Source: Alphaproteobacteria bacterium (GTDB lineage Bacteria; Pseudomonadota; Alphaproteobacteria; Elsterales; Elsteraceae). From it: a stretch of DNA of 39,504 nucleotides. The stretch lies in assembly GCA_013298565.1 (NCBI GenBank), contig JAAFIC010000024.1, positions 1 to 39,504 on the forward strand, in the 5' to 3' direction. The position numbers were made by a program, and so were the translations under genes. Below, piece by piece: positions 1-7,535 of this stretch. Every line of letters begins with the position of its first letter. The first letter of the stretch is position 1. The notes under the pieces are model-generated. The model saw only the letters and a program-made list of their open reading frames with translations, was not told where the DNA came from and searched no databases.

Positions 1-1356
1 CATGAGCCTGCGGTTCCGAGGCGTTTCAACCGCTCTTGGCACAAGCAGCGTGTCATGGATCTTGTCGCCAGCCTGAGCCGTCGCTGTTCCCGCGTACACC
101 CCAGAGGGAAACGCCAAGCCGCCCGGAACCTGAGTCATATCGATTTCGCCGCCAGCCAGCAAAACCTTTGCCGCTAGGCCTACGGGGAGCGACAGGATGG
201 GTGTGAACGGCGACCGACCAAGATAGGCGCCACTAACCTTGATGCCATCACGCCAGTTGATCGCCCTCCGCGTAGCCTGAGACGGTAAATTTACGTTTTC
301 TCGGTTCCTGAATTTCGCAAGGACCCAACGCGAATTGATATTGTCGTAGGACGTTATCGCTCCATCGTCACATTCCGCGAGGCGAGAGCGTCGTAGGAGG
401 ATGAGACTGGAAGCTTGTGAGCTGGTCGCCCTCGCACGGCCCCAACCAAGGTCCTCCATTGAGACGGCACCGCTCTTGATCGCCTTTACAATGGCGTCAG
501 GAACGAACTTTCGAGCGTCTTCAGGATCACAAAGCGCCCTGCGCTCACCCGACGGAGACACTCTAAATAGCTCGTGATCGCCGAAATCGCCTCGCATGAC
601 CAACAGATCTTCGAGCGCAGTATATTCGGCGACGAAGTTGTACCATGCCTTCCAGAAGGTCGTCTCGAGATACTCGCTTCCGCCCTGGCGCCAGGAGACG
701 TCGAAAAGACGGAAATTGTATGCAAACGAAGGCATCGTATCAGTGTTCATGTCGCGGTGGGTGGCAACGCCGCGCGAAATCTCCATCGGGTCGAGCAGCT
801 TCTGCTGTCCGATGATTTGACGCAGCCTTTTGAAAGCCGCTTTGTCGCGCGACGTGGGAAATGCGATGCGGAGCGTCCGTCCGATCTGCGAATGGGGATG
901 GATGTCAGGAAGGACAAGTTCGATCCCGTGCTCATTCGCCAGATAAGCCCGGAGATGGTCCCACATTGGATTAAGGCCTCGTATAAGCGCGCCTAGAAAG
1001 TTGATGCCCGTGTGCCTCCCGAGCATTCCACGGAAGTCGGTGTCCTGCTCCTCCCGAACCTTCGAAGTCTGCATCCAGCAGACAAAGGTGAGGATGCGCA
1101 TATAGTCTGGCTTCTTGAACGAAAGCGGAGGGTATTCCCCCGCGAGGAGAGACTTCAGTCGGGAAATTCCAGTGACGCAGTCAACGAAGCGGTCATGCAT
1201 CTCTCCAAGATCAGCGGCGCCGAATATCTCGATCAAAGCGTCGTCGTCCACCGAGACGCTTCCGATCGGGCCATGACTGCCGGGATCGAGAAAAAATTTC
1301 TCAAGAAATATCCCTTCCAGCTCTGACAATGCTTCTCTACCCCGTCTCGTCCTCAC
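1..1356 (-). CDS. Unrecognised protein downstream of a C5-methyltransferase (3' end outside window)
   Basis: An uninterrupted minus-strand reading frame of 452 codons starts at a GTG (1354-1356), directly after an in-frame TAA at 1357-1359, and leaves the window at position 1 without a stop. The next in-frame starts are much further in (ATG at 1200), so GTG is my choice. The frame begins 44 bp behind the methyltransferase stop, so the two probably form one operon. The product is soluble-looking and rich in W, F and charged residues; I see no signal peptide, membrane segment, Walker motif or clear PD-(D/E)XK pattern. I do not recognise a family. Its position suggests a restriction or modification-dependent partner, but this is inference from context only. 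No Vsr-type mismatch endonuclease is visible. Shorter plus-strand frames over this stretch are shadows. Confidence 0.75.
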   Translation of the reverse strand, partial: MRTRRGREALSELEGIFLEKFFLDPGSHGPIGSVSVDDDALIEIFGAADLGEMHDRFVDCVTGISRLKSLLAGEYPPLSFKKPDYMRILTFVCWMQTSKVREEQDTDFRGMLGRHTGINFLGALIRGLNPMWDHLRAYLANEHGIELVLPDIHPHSQIGRTLRIAFPTSRDKAAFKRLRQIIGQQKLLDPMEISRGVATHRDMNTDTMPSFAYNFRLFDVSWRQGGSEYLETTFWKAWYNFVAEYTALEDLLVMRGDFGDHELFRVSPSGERRALCDPEDARKFVPDAIVKAIKSGAVSMEDLGWGRARATSSQASSLILLRRSRLAECDDGAITSYDNINSRWVLAKFRNRENVNLPSQATRRAINWRDGIKVSGAYLGRSPFTPILSLPVGLAAKVLLAGGEIDMTQVPGGLAFPSGVYAGTATAQAGDKIHDTLLVPRAVETPRNRRLM

Positions 1357-1400
1357 TTATCTAAAGTCGAACAACTTCTTTATCAGCGCAACTGGAATCG

Positions 1401-3221
1401 TTAGCCCGCGTGATGGTCTTTTCCAATTCGAATGCCATCGGCCTCCCCGTGCCGCCAATGGAGAACTAGGTGCGGGCCCCGGACAGCGTCAGCGTCGGCC
1501 AGATCGGAGTCCTCGAACGCAAGCCGCGCGAACTGCTGGAGGGCGTTAGGCTTCCCAAACCGAATGACCTCGTCTTCATCGACGATCTCCATCGAAGGCA
1601 AATCCAACGCCTGCTTCTCCCTAAGTTGCTCGTACAACAGCTTCGTCCTGGCGCGGAGGTAGCGAACCGGAGCGTCGACTTCCAGCGATCCCGCTCTCGT
1701 GCCGACCACCGCGAGGATCTGAACGATTGCCCGGTCGATGGCATCGACGTCGTCCTGCTTGACGAGCGGAAATGCAATCGACCCGGCGGACACTAGCTGC
1801 TGGCGCTGAGTCTCGTAGACCTTGACGATGTCCTGATCGACGAAACGATCCCGGTTCGCGCGCCACTCGTCGCGGCGACGGTAGCGAAGTGGCATGTCTT
1901 CCTTGAGGCGGTAGCCATTGGCCGCGACCGCGTCCGCAGCAATGGGTTCGCCCCAGCCCGCTGGCCAGTAGGTGCCCCCGCCGTATCCGTCGCGCGAGCG
2001 CTCGGAGTCGTTTCTCTTCGCGGTGAAACGCTTCACCATGCTCGGCAGCTTTTTGGCGCTTGCCAGAGCCGCCGCCGTGATACGGGCGGGCACACCCTTC
2101 TCGCCGGATAGTAGGTGCTGCACGAGCTGCATCATAAAGAACGGCGGGACGGCATTGCCGACCTGACGGTATTGCGCTTCCTTCGGGCCGAGGAACTCGA
2201 AGGAGTCTCTGAAACCCTGCAGGCGGGCGCCCTCGCGCACGGTCAGCGCGCGGTCGTGGATGGGATGCGTAAAGCAGCCGGAGGTGACGTTGTTGAAGCC
2301 AGCCGAGATCGTGTAAGCAGGCGAGGCCTGGTGAAGACGGCCGTAGAGCGTCGCGTAATCGGTCAAGCGGACACGGCGAAAGCGATCAGGCAGAAGCTCC
2401 GGCGGAATGTCCTTCCAGCAACCACCCTGCGGCACGGTGGCTACGCGCTTCCGGTTGATTTCCGACAGGTTGTTGCAGTGGTGGTTCGGTGCGAACCCCG
2501 AGCCGTCGCGAACATACGATTGGAACCGCGTCGGCTGACCACCGCGAGCCGCAAGCTTGATCACGGCCTTGCTGTCGGCCTGACCGACCGCCAGATCGGC
2601 GATGGCCTCGCTGACCGACACATATTCCTTCAGCTCGCCGTTCTTTACCGGAGCATGGGTATGGCGTGGGAACGTCGGTGGCACCTCATCGACGGTCGCG
2701 ATGAGAATGAAGCGGTTCCGCAGCTGCGGTAGACCGTAGTCCGCCATGTTCACGACGTCGGCGAAGACATGGTAGCCGCGCTCCTTGAAGAGCTTGAACA
2801 GCTCCCTGACGATAACGAGGTTCCGACCGTAGACAACGCCGGGCACGTTCTCCATGACGACGTTACGCGGTTTCCGGTCAGCCACGGTAAAGCCGTCGAG
2901 CAACCGGATGAAGTGGACGAAGAGAGCGTTCCGCGGGTCTTCAAGATGGAAGACGCCCATCGTGCTCACTGCTTGGCAGGTAGGCCCCGCGAAGAACCAG
3001 TCGATCTTCTCGATCCCTGCTCGCTCGATGACGTCGGCCGCCGACACGAGAGAAACGTCGCAACAGTCGACCACAGCTTCAGGGTGAGCATTTGCGAATG
3101 TCTTGGTGGCGTTGACGTCGATGTCGAGTGCCCACTTGACCTGCAGATCGGGAACGGCCGCCGCGGCTCCGGCTGACATCCCACCGCAGCCGGAATAGAG
3201 ATCGATTGCGACTTGACCCAT
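1401..3221 (-). CDS. DNA (cytosine-5-)-methyltransferase with long C-terminal extension
   Basis: A C5-cytosine DNA methyltransferase of about 606 residues that would transfer methyl from S-adenosylmethionine to cytosine in a specific site. Visible motifs in order: SAM-binding motif I (DLYSGCGGMS, residues 7-16), catalytic motif IV with Cys82, motif VI ENV (124-126), motif VIII QLRNR (166-170) and motif X (GNAVPP, about 355-360). The catalytic loop reads GPTCQ instead of the usual GPPCQ, so threonine replaces the proline before the nucleophile. The Dcm fold ends near residue 375; about 230 further residues follow that I cannot assign. The start at 3221 was chosen because GGGGAG lies just upstream and motif I then falls at the usual place; an ATG at 3233 is less likely. 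It lies on an integrase-bearing island, upstream of an unknown gene 44 bp away. Confidence 0.9.
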   Translation of the reverse strand: MGQVAIDLYSGCGGMSAGAAAAVPDLQVKWALDIDVNATKTFANAHPEAVVDCCDVSLVSAADVIERAGIEKIDWFFAGPTCQAVSTMGVFHLEDPRNALFVHFIRLLDGFTVADRKPRNVVMENVPGVVYGRNLVIVRELFKLFKERGYHVFADVVNMADYGLPQLRNRFILIATVDEVPPTFPRHTHAPVKNGELKEYVSVSEAIADLAVGQADSKAVIKLAARGGQPTRFQSYVRDGSGFAPNHHCNNLSEINRKRVATVPQGGCWKDIPPELLPDRFRRVRLTDYATLYGRLHQASPAYTISAGFNNVTSGCFTHPIHDRALTVREGARLQGFRDSFEFLGPKEAQYRQVGNAVPPFFMMQLVQHLLSGEKGVPARITAAALASAKKLPSMVKRFTAKRNDSERSRDGYGGGTYWPAGWGEPIAADAVAANGYRLKEDMPLRYRRRDEWRANRDRFVDQDIVKVYETQRQQLVSAGSIAFPLVKQDDVDAIDRAIVQILAVVGTRAGSLEVDAPVRYLRARTKLLYEQLREKQALDLPSMEIVDEDEVIRFGKPNALQQFARLAFEDSDLADADAVRGPHLVLHWRHGEADGIRIGKDHHAG

Positions 3222-3334
3222 AGTTCTCCCCATACATTCCAGCAAACTTAGCAGCACGCGATGCACGCTTCGATAGAAAAGATAGCTTACCCAGAACTAT
3301 TTCTTGAAACAGTTCGAAGACACTCGCAGATGTT

Positions 3335-4215
3335 TTATGCGAGCTTGCCCTCTGCACTATACGATGCACGAAACCTCCCCCTCCCCGCCATCTCGCGCAG
3401 GCCGACCTCCAAAACGATTCGTCGCGCCGCCTGCGGCGTGACGTCGAGTGTTTTCGCCACCATCCCGGCCGACACCAACTGCCTTGCCATCACCAGCTCG
3501 ACCAGCTCCCGCAGTTTGACGACGTTCGTCTTCCTGCCAATTTGGGCTCCATCATCTGGCGAGCGAGCACCAGCCGGTCATGTTCTTTGATGCCGACCTC
3601 GGCGGCCGCGATCAGGCCGTGGGCGATCGCAAGCAGCCGCGTCTCCCGGTCACGATGCCGGCGCCGATCGACGGGAATGGTTTAGAGACCAGCATTGATG
3701 GAAACGAGAGGCCGCCAGTGGTGATGCCGACCTGGCGCAGGATCGCAGCGACAAATAGCCGGCCGAGCCAAGGGGCATGCTGAAGGACCGAAATTTCGTT
3801 CCAGACATCAAGGACGATAACGGCCTGCAGCACCACCGGCAAATCATGCACCTGCCGCAGCACCGCACGCCATTCGTCCAGCCGGGCATCCTCGTCCCAG
3901 TCGAGATCGTAGAACATCGAATCTTTTTCGGCAGCATGGCTGCCGCCGTCACGGCCGGGCCGTGTAGCACTCTCGATCGCTGCATCCGATCGGCCAGCAG
4001 TGCATCGATGTCGTCACCGTCCTCTCCCTCCCCTTCCCGATAGATCACGGCCGTAGGCCGAATGACCCCGGCCGTCTCGGCCTCATCCATGCCGACCGAC
4101 GTAATCTTTGACGCCTGTCGGAGCCTCTGTAATCCGTCGGCGGACAGCGCCCAGGCGGATGACTGGCCATAAATGCGTCGGCGGGTGCGGAGACCCGATG
4201 ACAGCGTCCTTCGGG
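3335..4215 (-). pseudogene. Decayed RHE_PE00001/DUF1612-type helix-turn-helix protein
   Basis: Pieces of one protein lie in order but in different minus-strand frames. Around 4170-3960 the frame reads RRRIYGQ...WALSADGLQRLR and an acidic [12 protein letters not shown] stretch. After a frameshift near 3950 it reads [16 protein letters not shown]...[10 protein letters not shown]. After a further shift near 3720 it reads SINAGL, an in-frame TAA (about 3682-3684), then [12 protein letters not shown]...IKEHDRLVLARQ. After another shift near 3510 it ends with the helix-turn-helix tail LVSAGMVAKTLDVTPQAARR and GRGRFRA. This order matches the RHE_PE00001 family (DUF1612 plus C-terminal HTH) common on rhizobial plasmids, as I remember it. 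The usual last residues are replaced, and translation would stop at 3335-3337. At least three frameshifts and one nonsense codon make it a dead gene, marking an older plasmid-like insertion. Confidence 0.75.
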
Positions 4216-4401
4216 AGCGGATGCGCGTTACAGCGCGTGAGCGTCGTCGCTCGGCTAAACAGCACTTGCGGCATGCCCGCTTTGCACCTGTTGATTTGGG
4301 AATTTGTGTTTTATATTGGGGAGTTAGCGTTTGATGGCAGCGCTGTGGCGCAGAGGATCGTAGTTTTGGGCTGCTGCCGGATAGCGTGTCGTGCTGTAGA
4401 G

Positions 4402-4436
4402 TGGTTGCGGGGGCAAGATTTGAACCTGCTACCGTC
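4402..4436 (-). other. 3' fragment of an initiator tRNA(fMet)-like gene next to the integrase stop
   Basis: Read on the minus strand, this stretch has a T-arm (GCAGG stem, TTCAAAT loop, CTTGC stem), then CCCCGCA, a discriminator A and CCA. The A at position 72 of the acceptor is typical of bacterial initiator tRNA. Nothing upstream completes a tRNA; the integrase stop codon lies 3 bp away. Such fragments mark att cores of tRNA-targeting integrases. It may be the attP-derived core of this integrase or the scar of another integration. Confidence 0.6.
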
Positions 4437-4439
4437 ACG

Positions 4440-5720
4440 CTACGAACCCGAAGACGGCTCCCTCCCCTTCCCGACCGCCCTTAACCCCGCCGCCGCCGGA
4501 GCCGCCGCCCTCTCCGCCAGTTCCGCCCGCGCCGCGCCCGCAAAGTGGATATACTTCTGCGTCGTCGACATCTGGCTATGCCCCAGCGCCGCCATCAGTT
4601 GCGCGGCCTGAGCCCCATCCAAAGCCATCCATGACGCAACCGAATGTCTCAGCGAATACGGCACAATCCCCTCCGGAAAGTCCGCCGCGGGGCGGACCTT
4701 TTCGCGCCAGATGGTGGCATAGGAAAGCGGGCCGTCGCCTTTTGAGGGGCGGAAGACGTAGTCGTCGGGGGTGCCGGGGGGTTGGCGGGTGACGATGGCG
4801 AGGCCGTCTTCGGTGAGGGGGATGATGCGGTTGCGGCCGGTGGCTTTGCCCGCCTTATGTTTGTCGGGCGGTAGCACGATGGCGCTGGCGCGCAGGTCGA
4901 TGTGTTTCCACTGGCAGCGGGTGATTTCGGCCGGGCGGGCGCCGGTCAGGGCCATCATCCGGAAGGCGTCGGCTACTGCCGGGCGGATGCGGCGTTCTTC
5001 TTCCAGTTGCGCGAGCGCCGCGAAGAGACGGACGTAGTGGGCCGGATCGTCGAGGAAGGCTTCGCGATGGGCTTGCGGCGGCAGTTTGAAGCCGTTGGCG
5101 GGATGCTCCTTCAGCAGCCCCTCGCTGACCGCCCAGTTCAGGCAGGTGCGCAGCACGATGATGCAGTCACGGGCCGCTGTTGCGCCGCCGCGGGCGCGGA
5201 TGAAGCCGCGGGGTTTATCGCTTTTCTGATGCTTCTGGCTCTGGCCGTCGCGGATGGCGGCGAAGGCTTTGCGAATTTGCTCCAGGGTCAGGGCTTCGGC
5301 GAAGACGGACCCAACCAAGGGGCGCAGATGATGGTCGATCCGGCCGATGTCGAGCGGCCGGGCGCTGTCGGCTTTGGCGGCGAAGCGAGCTGAGGCGAGG
5401 TAGCGGTCGAAGAGATCGTTGAGGGTGAACGCTTCCCGCGCCCCCTGCTTCACCGCCAGCGGATCGCCTCCGGCGCGGACGAGGGCCGACCAGCCTTCGG
5501 CGATGGCGCGGGCTTGATCGGGGGTCAACGCGCCGAGTTTGCCGATGGTGGCACGGCGTTTCTGGCCGTTGGCATTACGGTAATCAAAGATGTAACTGGC
5601 CGCGCCGGAGGGCAGGCAAAGGAAGCCGAAGCCCTTCACGTCCGTATCCCAAAGCACGGTTCGCGTCTCAAAAACCTGCGTCCGTGTCACATCAATTAGG
5701 CGTTTCGATAGCTTCGGCAC
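4440..5720 (-). CDS. Tyrosine-type site-specific integrase
   Basis: A 426-residue tyrosine recombinase of the P4-like class that would excise and insert the island at a tRNA/tmRNA 3' end. An N-terminal arm-binding DUF4102-like domain (about 1-90, with DVKGFGFLCLPSG and the RRATIGKLGALTPDQAR segment) is followed by a core-binding region and the catalytic domain. Expected catalytic residues are visible: Arg262 in TGARPAEI, a Lys near 287-289, Arg358 in YSLRHS, His381 in LGHSQMSTTQ and Tyr390 as nucleophile. The usual His of HxxR is Tyr355, a variation seen in some integrases. The gene is full length with no frameshift. Its stop lies 3 bp from an initiator-tRNA-like fragment, and its start faces a repeat-bearing 190-bp stretch that ends in a second tRNA fragment. 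Confidence 0.93.
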   Translation of the reverse strand: MPKLSKRLIDVTRTQVFETRTVLWDTDVKGFGFLCLPSGAASYIFDYRNANGQKRRATIGKLGALTPDQARAIAEGWSALVRAGGDPLAVKQGAREAFTLNDLFDRYLASARFAAKADSARPLDIGRIDHHLRPLVGSVFAEALTLEQIRKAFAAIRDGQSQKHQKSDKPRGFIRARGGATAARDCIIVLRTCLNWAVSEGLLKEHPANGFKLPPQAHREAFLDDPAHYVRLFAALAQLEEERRIRPAVADAFRMMALTGARPAEITRCQWKHIDLRASAIVLPPDKHKAGKATGRNRIIPLTEDGLAIVTRQPPGTPDDYVFRPSKGDGPLSYATIWREKVRPAADFPEGIVPYSLRHSVASWMALDGAQAAQLMAALGHSQMSTTQKYIHFAGAARAELAERAAAPAAAGLRAVGKGREPSSGS

Positions 5721-5732
5721 GGGCTAGCCTCT

Positions 5733-5889
5733 TGTCACTACATGATATTTTCCCCGATTCTGTGTCACCACCATGTCACCAGATGCGGGAAAAACAGGGT
5801 AAAATCGGGGGTCACCGCTACAATGAGGGTAAACAGAAAATTCTTTGATATCAATGAGTAGCGCACTCGGGAAAACCCGCGTGTCACCA
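5733..5889 (+). repeat. Repeated TGTCACC-like heptamers, probable integrase arm sites
   Basis: Five same-strand copies of TGTCAC(C) lie between the integrase start and the tRNA fragment: 5733-5738, 5763-5769, 5774-5780, 5810-5816 (GGTCACC) and 5882-5888. Spacing is irregular, apart from one pair 11 bp apart. Arm-type sites of lambda-like integrases have this layout beside attP cores. A frame of 80 codons across this stretch is not a convincing gene. Confidence 0.5.
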
Positions 5890-5911
5890 AGAAAACACCC
5901 CTGAACTACGA

Positions 5912-5955
5912 TGGAATTGTAGAGGTCAACGGTTCGATCCCGTTTAGCTTCACCA
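5912..5955 (+). other. Right att site: 3' fragment of a tRNA (or tmRNA) ending in CCA
   Basis: The plus strand carries a T-arm with perfect 5-bp stem (AACGG / CCGTT, loop TTCGATC), the acceptor half TAGCTTC, discriminator A and CCA at 5953-5955. A U at position 70 would pair with G3, as in tRNA-Ala or tmRNA. No 5' half is present: the 76-nt start would be near 5880, where acceptor and D-arm are absent. The fragment is followed by a strong terminator, as expected for the original RNA gene. The intact gene should lie left of position 1. Confidence 0.7.
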
Positions 5956-5964
5956 AAACAAATC

Positions 5965-6000
5965 AAGGGGTTAGCAGCATAAAGCGGCTAACCCCTTTTT
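5965..6000 (+). terminator. Rho-independent terminator behind the tRNA fragment
   Basis: A perfect 11-bp stem (AAGGGGTTAGC at 5965-5975 with its complement at 5987-5997) is followed by a T run. It probably terminated the tRNA/tmRNA gene that served as integration site. Confidence 0.85.
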
Positions 6001-6043
6001 GTTGTGGCACCAAATTTGTGAGTTCGCACGCCTACGACAGGTG

Positions 6044-6098
6044 GGCCCCCTGACGAGCATTTCGAGAATCTCGAAAAGCGCCTCCTCGCCAGGGGGCC
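6044..6098. repeat. Nested palindrome (hairpin within a hairpin)
   Basis: The outer arms 6044-6057 and 6085-6098 pair over 14 positions with one mismatch (GGCCCCCTG against CAGGGGGCC). Inside them lies an independent palindrome, TTTCGAGA-A-TCTCGAAA (6060-6076). No T run follows on either strand. The rest of the gene-free stretch 5956-6314 holds a terminator at its left end, a small GGCGG/CCGCC hairpin near 6254-6270 and nothing else that I can name. Confidence 0.7.
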
Positions 6099-6314
6099 GA
6101 CTAACGCTGAGAACAGGCCTTTACCTGAAAATACAGTAACCTACTCATCTTTTCTCACTAACCCGCCCTCCGCACGGGCGAATGAGACGGATGGGACCAC
6201 CTAAATCGGTCATCACCTCCTTTCTTCGTCCGGTTGAGCACGAGGGCATAGAACGGCGGGTCTTTCCGCCGGATACCCGTCACCAACCGTTTCAAGCCTC
6301 TGCAAACGCCCATG

Positions 6315-7457
6315 TTACCCTTTCAGGCAACTCATGTTCCCGCCGACGTAATCATCCACCATCGGGTGTTTGAACCGACCATCGGCGAAGAATTTCTGAA
6401 GTCGGATGCTGTTTGAATGATTGGGAAAACGGGTGATATAAGGAACAGCCCAGGCCATATAGTGCCTGCCGTGCCCGCGTGGATCAAGGAACCCGAGATC
6501 CTGACTGCGGTAATCGGTTCCCGCTGGAACAGATACGTTTGCGGAAGCCTCGCGCAGTACCCGGCTCGGGGTATCGATTGCGTCGAGGAGGAAGGTGATC
6601 AACGTATGGAGAGTAACGCCGCTCACGTCGGTTCCATAGAGATCATACCCTTGCTGATCGCCCATCTCCGCCATAGCAACGAGCGAGCTAATGGCATGGC
6701 GCTGATAGAAAATTGCCCGATAGCCCCGTTGTAGCTCTAGCGGCAGCCCGCCGTCGGCACGGGCTTCAGTAAGCGCTCGGGTATAGCCATCAAGCCCTAT
6801 TTTCAGTTCTCCAGCATCACCAACCAGTGCGCCATAAGCCATATGAACACTATCGCGCAGAATACGGTGATTGTTACGGCTGGAGATTGGCCCGGTTTGG
6901 ACGCGAAGATTCCCGACCATCTTTTTGGCCCAGGTATCAAGACGGTCCCGCTTTGCTGCGTCGAGCGCCGGGCGCAGCAGACTATACCCGACCAGGATCG
7001 GCAGAATGGTGCGGCTAGCAGCATAAGTCCCATTAACAGAATCGCCAGAAATCTGAGTTAACCCATCCTGCCCAGCCCACGTCAGCAGCATCTCGGTTAA
7101 CAGCGCCTGGCTTTCAGTATCCCGATTGGCCCAGGCCGCCGCCGTGAGCCGCATCGTGATAAGCGCGAAAGGCTCGGTATCAGTGGAGCCGCCCCCATAA
7201 CCGCCGACCGCCCCAATGGCGCGAACAGGATTTGCCCCGACCTCGGGAATGGCGATCAAATTGGGGGAGATCCCGCAGCGTAGCGCAAGATCGTTAGGCG
7301 AGAAGCTCGGCAAGCGGCTCGGATCACTCATAACACTACCAGGGTACCGGACGGTGATCTGCTGGGCCATCTGCCCTGTCGCCGCCTCCTTAATGGGCGG
7401 GGAGGCGCACCCCGCAAGGGCGAAAACGCAGGCAGCGGTAATGAAGCGGGAAACCAT
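6315..7457 (-). CDS. Alginate-lyase-like lipoprotein
   Basis: A 380-residue exported protein. The N-terminus MVSRFITAACVFALAGC is a lipoprotein signal with lipobox LAGC (Cys17), so it should be anchored in the periplasm or outer membrane. The middle resembles the alpha-toroid of PL5-type alginate lyases: an SSRNNH segment corresponds to the catalytic NNH motif, followed by ADGGLPLELQRGYRA and a YQRHAISSLVAMAEM helix like those of AlgL. It may degrade a uronic-acid polymer; the substrate is not deducible. No alginate biosynthesis genes are nearby, so a stand-alone role is likely. Start ATG at 7457 is preceded by GAAAGG. It is transcribed divergently from the WYL regulator, with a 78-bp gap. 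Confidence 0.7.
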   Translation of the reverse strand: MVSRFITAACVFALAGCASPPIKEAATGQMAQQITVRYPGSVMSDPSRLPSFSPNDLALRCGISPNLIAIPEVGANPVRAIGAVGGYGGGSTDTEPFALITMRLTAAAWANRDTESQALLTEMLLTWAGQDGLTQISGDSVNGTYAASRTILPILVGYSLLRPALDAAKRDRLDTWAKKMVGNLRVQTGPISSRNNHRILRDSVHMAYGALVGDAGELKIGLDGYTRALTEARADGGLPLELQRGYRAIFYQRHAISSLVAMAEMGDQQGYDLYGTDVSGVTLHTLITFLLDAIDTPSRVLREASANVSVPAGTDYRSQDLGFLDPRGHGRHYMAWAVPYITRFPNHSNSIRLQKFFADGRFKHPMVDDYVGGNMSCLKG

Positions 7458-7535
7458 CGGATAAAACCTTTCTTGTCAATCAGGGGAGCGGTTTGCACTA
7501 TCTCCGCATCTGCGTCATTTAAGGTCGGATGCTCT

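Noticed and set aside
574-1326. Plus-strand frames of 140 and 104 codons at the left edge
   Set aside because: The minus strand is open continuously from 1356 to 1 with normal codon use, and these are its shadows.
3650-4438. A 262-codon minus-strand frame as an intact gene
   Set aside because: It mixes a tRNA fragment, a true piece of an RHE_PE00001-like protein and a wrong-frame tail; the protein similarity moves to other frames.
5880-5955. A complete tRNA gene
   Set aside because: T-arm, acceptor half and CCA are present, but the 5' acceptor and D-arm are missing. An apparent anticodon-like loop would read GGA without the long variable arm of tRNA-Ser.
5724-5966. An 80-codon minus-strand frame upstream of the integrase
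   Set aside because: It translates the att fragment and heptamer repeats; no ribosome site and no protein-like pattern.
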